Shown here: piece by piece, positions 13,683 through 16,657 of the stretch
Position numbering within the stretch: the first letter of the stretch is position 1
Layout: each line of letters starts with the position of its first letter
Assembly: GCA_018819165.1 (NCBI GenBank)
Contig: JAHJQP010000033.1
Location: 1-16,657 of the forward strand
Direction of reading: 5' to 3'
Source of the DNA: Pseudomonadota bacterium
GTDB taxonomy: Bacteria > Desulfobacterota > Syntrophia > Syntrophales > UBA5619
DNA: 16,657 nucleotides
The notes under the pieces: model-generated
Databases searched by the model: none
Seen by the model: only the letters and a program-made list of their open reading frames with translations
What the model was told of the DNA's origin: nothing
Translations under genes and position numbers: made by a program

Positions 13683-13820
13683 TTGTTGAAGGATCTGCGA
13701 AACCGGCACTTCGACCTCATCGCCTTCGCCTACGATCGCCTCCTGGGGCCGCCGCATGCCGACGATCTGAAAGAATTGCTGAGACTGCCCACGCGGGGCC
13801 GGCTTTTGGACACCGGAAGC
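13683..13820 (+). pseudogene. SAM-dependent methyltransferase, 5' fragment
   Basis: After GAGGAGG, TTG at 13683 opens LLKDLRNRHFDLIAFAYDRL and then LGPPHADDLKELLRLPTRGRLLDTG. This is the characteristic N-terminus of class I methyltransferases (HFDLIAP-YDR, then RGRLLD-GGGTGR). Homology stops at LLDTG: the glycine-rich SAM loop is not completed, and the frame continues as Pro/Arg-rich sequence to a stop at 13974. No other frame continues the Rossmann fold. 13821-13957 therefore holds sequence of unknown origin; one minus-strand frame there (from ATG 13961, overlapping the DUF1161 stop) is open but unrecognised. Confidence 0.6.
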
Positions 13821-13957
13821 GATCGGATCGGCCCACCAGGCGCACGGCCTCTCCCCCGCCATCAGAAGAAGCCGCCGGTTCCGGTTCTGGATCCTGGCCG
13901 ACAAGCCGGCCTGAATCCGCTGCAGGCGCCATTGCGGGAAGAACCGCCGCAAAGAGA

Positions 13958-14182
13958 TCATTCCCCTCGCGTGTAGAGGATCTTCTTCGTTCCCCCGTCG
14001 CAGCTTCCGACGACCTTCCCGTCCTTGGCCTGTTCGTTGGGAACAATCTCCAGGGTATAGGCCTTCACACCCTTCGCCTGAATTTTGGCGTCAATCTCCG
14101 CTTTGAGTTCTTCACAGGCCTTCTTGGCAAACGCGGGCGTGGCAATCATCAGCAGGGCGACGGCAACCATCAGCTTTTTCAT
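13958..14182 (-). CDS. DUF1161 family secreted small protein
   Basis: 74 residues: signal peptide MKKLMVAVALLMIATPAFA with likely cleavage after residue 19, then KKACEELKAEIDAKIQAKGVKAYTLEIVPNEQA and GKVVGSCDGGTKKILYTR. The CEELK-EI-AKI-AKGV-YTL-IV and VGSCDGGTKKI-Y elements are those of DUF1161, small periplasmic proteins of unknown function. The two cysteines (23 and 61) probably form a disulfide. ATG at 14182 follows GAGGAGGG with good spacing. It appears intact although both neighbours are broken genes. Confidence 0.85.
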   Translation of the reverse strand: MKKLMVAVALLMIATPAFAKKACEELKAEIDAKIQAKGVKAYTLEIVPNEQAKDGKVVGSCDGGTKKILYTRGE

Positions 14183-14276
14183 ATATTCCCTCCTCGTAAA
14201 ATGAATGTTGTTAAAAAACGATGACCGGAAATTCCAAGAGAAAATGACCCAGCGGCATGTCCCGGCAAACCGGATA

Positions 14277-14363
14277 GAGATCTGGATCACCATCACGGCC
14301 CCCTACTTCCTCCTGACCTTCGCCTGTTCGCTGGGCGTCCCGCGGCTGGAGACCTTCATGTAG
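14277..14363 (+). pseudogene. C-terminal scrap of an amino-acid ABC permease, copy 2
   Basis: The frame EIWITITAPYFLLTFACSLG plus VPRLETFM and stop matches the last transmembrane helix of copy 1. By eye, 65 of 73 bases agree between 12323-12395 and 14277-14349, in the same orientation. Sequence to the left is unrelated to a permease. To the right it merges with the antisense of the 3-hydroxyacyl-CoA dehydrogenase 3' end. The changes include third-position substitutions, so this is a diverged homologue, not an exact duplicate. Confidence 0.75.
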
Positions 14364-15196
14364 TCATACACCCCTTTGCCGGTCTTTCTTCCCAGACGCC
14401 CGGCCTTCACCAGCTTGGTCAGTAGAGGGGCGGGCCGGTACTTGTCGCCCAGTTGCTCCTGCAAGCTCTTGATGCACAGGTAGACAACGTCGAGGCCCGA
14501 GGCGTCGGACGCCTTGAAGGGACCGACAGGGAACCCGAGGCCGCGCTCACACGCTTTGTCGATCTCCTCGGCCGTGCCGACCCCCTCCTGCAGCAGCAAG
14601 AACGCTTCGTTCAGGAGCGGAATGTAGAGGCGATTGATGACGAACGCCGGCGCATCGGCGAACGTCACGGTGTCCTTCCCGCAGGCCTTGAGCACCTCCA
14701 CAACAGCGTCGTGGGTCTCATCCGAAGTCTCGAGTCCGCGGCTCACCTCCACGAGGGGGGTCAGGGCAGCGGGTATCAGAAAGTGGGTCCCGATGCACCG
14801 GGCCGGGCGACTCGTGGCCGCTGCGATCTCGCTCACGCTGAGCGTGGACGTGTTGGTCGCGAGGATCGTGTGAGGCGCACAGACGCGATCCAGTTCCCCG
14901 AACACCTCCCGCTTGGTTTTCATGTCTTCGAACACCGACTCGACGACGAGGTCCGCGTCGGCCAAGTCCAGGAGCGACGAGGTGGTCCGGATCCTTGCCA
15001 GCGTGGCCTGTCGACCATCCGCGTTCCGTTTTCCCCTGGCAACCTGCCTCTCCAGTAGACTCTCAATGTTCTTTACGCCCCAGTCGAGGCGTTCGTTCGT
15101 AAGGTCGTACAGAGAGGTTTCTAAACCGCCATCCGCAAAAACGAGCCCGATCTGAGAGCCCATCGTGCCCGCGCCTACGACGCCAATTTTCTTCAT
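14303..15196 (-). CDS. 3-hydroxyacyl-CoA dehydrogenase (3-hydroxybutyryl-CoA dehydrogenase type), 3' end replaced
   Basis: 297 residues. The N-terminal NAD-binding Rossmann domain begins KKIGVVGAGTMGSQIG with ADADLVVESVFEDMKTK at 79-95. The catalytic His is H138 in GTHFLIPAALTPLVEV, where the usual HFFNP reads HFLIP. N188 lies in PAFVINRLYIPLLNEA, and the C-terminal helical domain (FPVGPFKASDASGLDV) ends in GRKTGKGVYDY at 269-279. It oxidises 3-hydroxyacyl-CoA to 3-ketoacyl-CoA with NAD+ in beta-oxidation-type pathways. The natural end is close to VYDY; the final 18 residues (MKVSSRGTPSEQAKVRRK) are antisense translation of the permease scrap. ATG at 15196 follows GGAGG with 7-nt spacing. It lies 40 nt downstream of the BadI-like gene, so the two probably form an operon. 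Confidence 0.88.
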   Translation of the reverse strand: MKKIGVVGAGTMGSQIGLVFADGGLETSLYDLTNERLDWGVKNIESLLERQVARGKRNADGRQATLARIRTTSSLLDLADADLVVESVFEDMKTKREVFGELDRVCAPHTILATNTSTLSVSEIAAATSRPARCIGTHFLIPAALTPLVEVSRGLETSDETHDAVVEVLKACGKDTVTFADAPAFVINRLYIPLLNEAFLLLQEGVGTAEEIDKACERGLGFPVGPFKASDASGLDVVYLCIKSLQEQLGDKYRPAPLLTKLVKAGRLGRKTGKGVYDYMKVSSRGTPSEQAKVRRK

Positions 15197-15236
15197 GGAT
15201 CTGCCTCCATTCATGGGTTCCTTGGTCCGGAGCGCC

Positions 15237-16034
15237 TCACCTTCCCCGGAATTTGGAGAAGTCCGGTTTTCTCTTCTCTATGAAGGCGGTCTTGCCTTCG
15301 AGCGATTCGTCCGTCTCGTAGTACATGCCGAGCCCGCCCACCCCCAGATTGGTGATCCCCACCACACCATCCGTCTCGCCGTGGAACGCATACTTGAGCA
15401 TCTTCAGAGCGGTGGGGCTCTTCTCCAGCAGCTCCCGGCACCATTTCTCGACCTCTTCGTCGAGTTTGTCCGGGGGCACGACCGCATTGACGAGGCCCAT
15501 CTCCAGCGCCTGCCTCGCGGTGTAACGCCGGCACAGGTACCAGATCTCTTTAGCCTTCTTCATCCCCACGGCACGCGCGAGATCCCCCGTGCCGTAGCCG
15601 GGGTCGAAGCTCCCCACCCGGGGTCCCGCCTGGCCGAACTGGGCAGTCTCGGAGGCGATGGAGAGGTCGCACACCACTTGGAACACGTGCCCCCCGCCGA
15701 TCGCGAATCCGTTGACCCGGGCAATGACCGGTTTGGGAATCGTGCGGATCAGCAGCGACACCTGCTGCCAGCCCACCTCGAGCGGCAGGGCGGCGACAGT
15801 TCCGCCGTAGCCGCCTTTGTCGCGGATCGTCTGGTCACCGCCGGTGCAAAACGCCTTGTCCCCTGCGCCTGTGAGCACGACCACCCCCACGCCCGTATCG
15901 ACCCACGCATCGGTGAAGGCCTGCGAGAGCTCGTAGATCGTCACCGGCGTACACGCGTTGTACTTCTCCGGCCGGTTGATCGTGATCGTGGCGATCCCGT
16001 CTCTTTTATTGTAAATAATTTCCTTGAATTCCAT
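15237..16034 (-). CDS. badI: BadI-like 2-ketocyclohexanecarboxyl-CoA hydrolase (MenB-type crotonase)
   Basis: 265 residues. It resembles Rhodopseudomonas BadI closely over its length: AFCTGGDQ at 61-68, KPVIARVNGFAIGGGHV at 101-117, GQAGPRVGSFDPGYGTGDLAR at 134-153, KKAKEIWYLCRRY at 159-171, LEKSPTAL and YYETDESLEGKTAFIEKRKPDF at 238-259. The FDPGYGT segment with D144 marks the BadI/MenB branch. BadI opens the ring of 2-ketocyclohexanecarboxyl-CoA to pimelyl-CoA in anaerobic benzoate and cyclohexanecarboxylate degradation. A naphthoate-synthase (MenB) or other ring hydrolase role is the alternative. ATG at 16034 follows GAGGAGGG. It lies upstream of a 3-hydroxyacyl-CoA dehydrogenase that could act on later CoA intermediates. 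No BadH or benzoyl-CoA reductase is in the window. Confidence 0.8.
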   Translation of the reverse strand: MEFKEIIYNKRDGIATITINRPEKYNACTPVTIYELSQAFTDAWVDTGVGVVVLTGAGDKAFCTGGDQTIRDKGGYGGTVAALPLEVGWQQVSLLIRTIPKPVIARVNGFAIGGGHVFQVVCDLSIASETAQFGQAGPRVGSFDPGYGTGDLARAVGMKKAKEIWYLCRRYTARQALEMGLVNAVVPPDKLDEEVEKWCRELLEKSPTALKMLKYAFHGETDGVVGITNLGVGGLGMYYETDESLEGKTAFIEKRKPDFSKFRGR

Positions 16035-16087
16035 TCCCCCTCCTCTCCCCTGCCCCCACGCCGTTCACTTCGTTGAAAGCCGCACAC

Positions 16088-16330
16088 TCAGCCGATGATG
16101 CGCAGGGCAAAATAGGGTGCCAGATTGAACAGGAATAGGCCGATTTTGAACAGCGCCATCCCCGCATAGTGCATCGCATCAAACCGATCGACCGGTATAT
16201 GAAACCATCGGCTGTGAAGCCGATAGACCCGGTCGTGAGCCAGAGCGAAAACCAGGAACCACAACAGCAGCAGCCCCAGGTTGATGACCGCACACCAAGC
16301 AAAAGCAGAACGAATGACCTCGATTTTCAT
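16088..16330 (-). CDS. Small two-helix membrane protein, DUF6868-like
   Basis: 80 residues. One hydrophobic helix lies at about 10-33 (FAWCAVINLGLLLLWFLVFAL) and a second at about 59-77 (MALFKIGLFLFNLAPYFALRI). A polar loop YRLHSRWFHIPVDRFDAMHYAG lies between them and has the features of the DUF6868 family, inner-membrane proteins of unknown function. ATG at 16330 is preceded by AAAGGAGG; an in-frame ATG 8 codons earlier would overlap that site. It lies 53 nt upstream of the BadI-like gene, same strand, so it may share its transcript, but no functional link is known. Confidence 0.75.
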   Translation of the reverse strand: MKIEVIRSAFAWCAVINLGLLLLWFLVFALAHDRVYRLHSRWFHIPVDRFDAMHYAGMALFKIGLFLFNLAPYFALRIIG

Positions 16331-16516
16331 TTTCCCCCTCCTTTGGCCTTTCATGATTGAGATCGAAAACAGTGTACGCCCTGCAACGAAGGCCGGCGCG
16401 GTGCCTCTTGGCGGAGTGTCCCGCCGCCATAAAAAAGGCCGCGGCTGCCCGGCGCCTCTCCCGTCCGCGTCTGTCGGGATGCTTTCTGTGAAACCCTCCG
16501 GCTGAAGTCTAATAAT
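16331..16516. other. Intergenic region upstream of the DUF6868-like gene
   Basis: About 186 nt with no supported gene. On the minus strand a GC-rich stretch (about 16430-16465) is followed by TTTTTT. This could end transcription of the gene entering from the right edge, but the stem I can draw is only about 4 bp. Confidence 0.3.
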
Positions 16517-16657
16517 TCAGTATCGTTCAAAAGGTGGGGCAAAAATCATTTGAGGCATAATAATGTCGTCTAATCGTAGATTCAAATCTTCTCTGGAGTT
16601 ATCCACATCCGCGTCTGGCAGCCCTTTAATAGCACGGCCGGACGCGGTTGTGGGTAA
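16517..16657 (-). CDS. Possible C-terminus of a gene cut by the window edge
   Basis: This frame enters from the right edge without a stop for 46 codons and ends with TGA at 16519-16517. The sequence (LPTTASGRAIKGLPDADVDN..., ending IIMPQMIFAPPFERY) is not recognised. It overlaps a strong inverted repeat, which argues against ordinary coding sequence. A plus-strand frame from ATG 16563 is also open to the edge. Neither is established. Confidence 0.25.
   Translation of the reverse strand, partial: LPTTASGRAIKGLPDADVDNSREDLNLRLDDIIMPQMIFAPPFERY
16599..16657. repeat. 59-nt imperfect inverted repeat at the window edge
   Basis: The left arm 16599-16619 begins TTATCCACA (a consensus DnaA box) and the right arm 16637-16657, read on the minus strand, begins TTACCCACA. 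The arms agree at 18 of 21 positions around a 17-nt spacer. The window ends exactly at the outer end of the repeat. A strong hairpin, a recombination site or a repeated element at a contig end are all possible. Confidence 0.65.

Noticed and set aside
12180..14363. Mosaic as a transposon, integron or prophage
   Set aside because: No transposase, integrase, attC site or terminal inverted repeats were found; the borders are permease-coding scraps in direct orientation.
15165..16076. Plus-strand frame of 303 codons opposite BadI
   Set aside because: It is His/Arg/Pro-rich antisense translation; BadI on the other strand is unambiguous.
16599..16607. DnaA box as evidence for a replication origin
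   Set aside because: One perfect and one imperfect 9-mer without an AT-rich unwinding region or dnaA/dnaN genes is not enough.

Overview
The window looks like chromosomal DNA of an anaerobic bacterium, most likely a Desulfobacterota (delta-proteobacterial) sulfate reducer or syntroph. This rests on the gene families: a DUF362 protein, a UroD/MtaA-type corrinoid-linked protein, a BadI-type alicyclic-CoA hydrolase with a 3-hydroxyacyl-CoA dehydrogenase, several crotonases and a stand-alone YcaO. Strong GGAGG ribosome-binding sites precede most genes. No rRNA, tRNA, CRISPR or intact insertion sequence was seen. Both ends cut through reading frames.

Layout. 1-6911 (minus strand): a co-directional cluster read right to left. 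It runs from a large TPR protein with a degenerate ATPase-like front end and a SEC-C zinc tail, through a small TIGR04076-like protein, a stand-alone 10-formyl-THF hydrolase-like protein, a DUF362 protein and an atypical crotonase, to the start of a thioredoxin with its own promoter. 7153-8101 (plus): a sirtuin behind a good sigma-70 promoter. 8102-10395 (plus): a regulatory-looking stretch with a 16-bp tandem repeat next to a TTGACA box, then a YcaO-domain protein with a C-terminal TPR-like tail, then a 57-codon ORF with a very strong ribosome-binding site. 10517-12164: an NTF2/SnoaL-like protein divergent from a UroD/MtaA-like protein.

12180-14363 is a mosaic of broken genes. A 4-oxalocrotonate tautomerase start runs after about 10 codons into the C-terminus of an amino-acid ABC permease, which runs into the truncated antisense start of a nucleotidyltransferase. 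Next come the intact small partner ORF of that nucleotidyltransferase, a small unknown protein, an intact YafQ/DinJ toxin-antitoxin pair, a truncated methyltransferase and a DUF1161 secreted protein. A second, 89% identical copy of the permease end follows and abuts the 3' end of a 3-hydroxyacyl-CoA dehydrogenase gene. The two permease scraps (73 bp aligned, same orientation) bracket the mosaic.

14303-16330 (minus): a DUF6868 membrane protein, a BadI-like hydrolase and a 3-hydroxyacyl-CoA dehydrogenase, which would fit ring cleavage and beta-oxidation in anaerobic aromatic or alicyclic acid degradation. The last 59 bases form an imperfect inverted repeat with DnaA-box-like ends.

The most interesting items are the YcaO plus 57-residue ORF with its promoter-proximal repeats, the permease-bracketed mosaic (true rearrangement or assembly chimera), the STAND-like/TPR/SEC-C protein, and the leaderless-looking toxin-antitoxin promoter.
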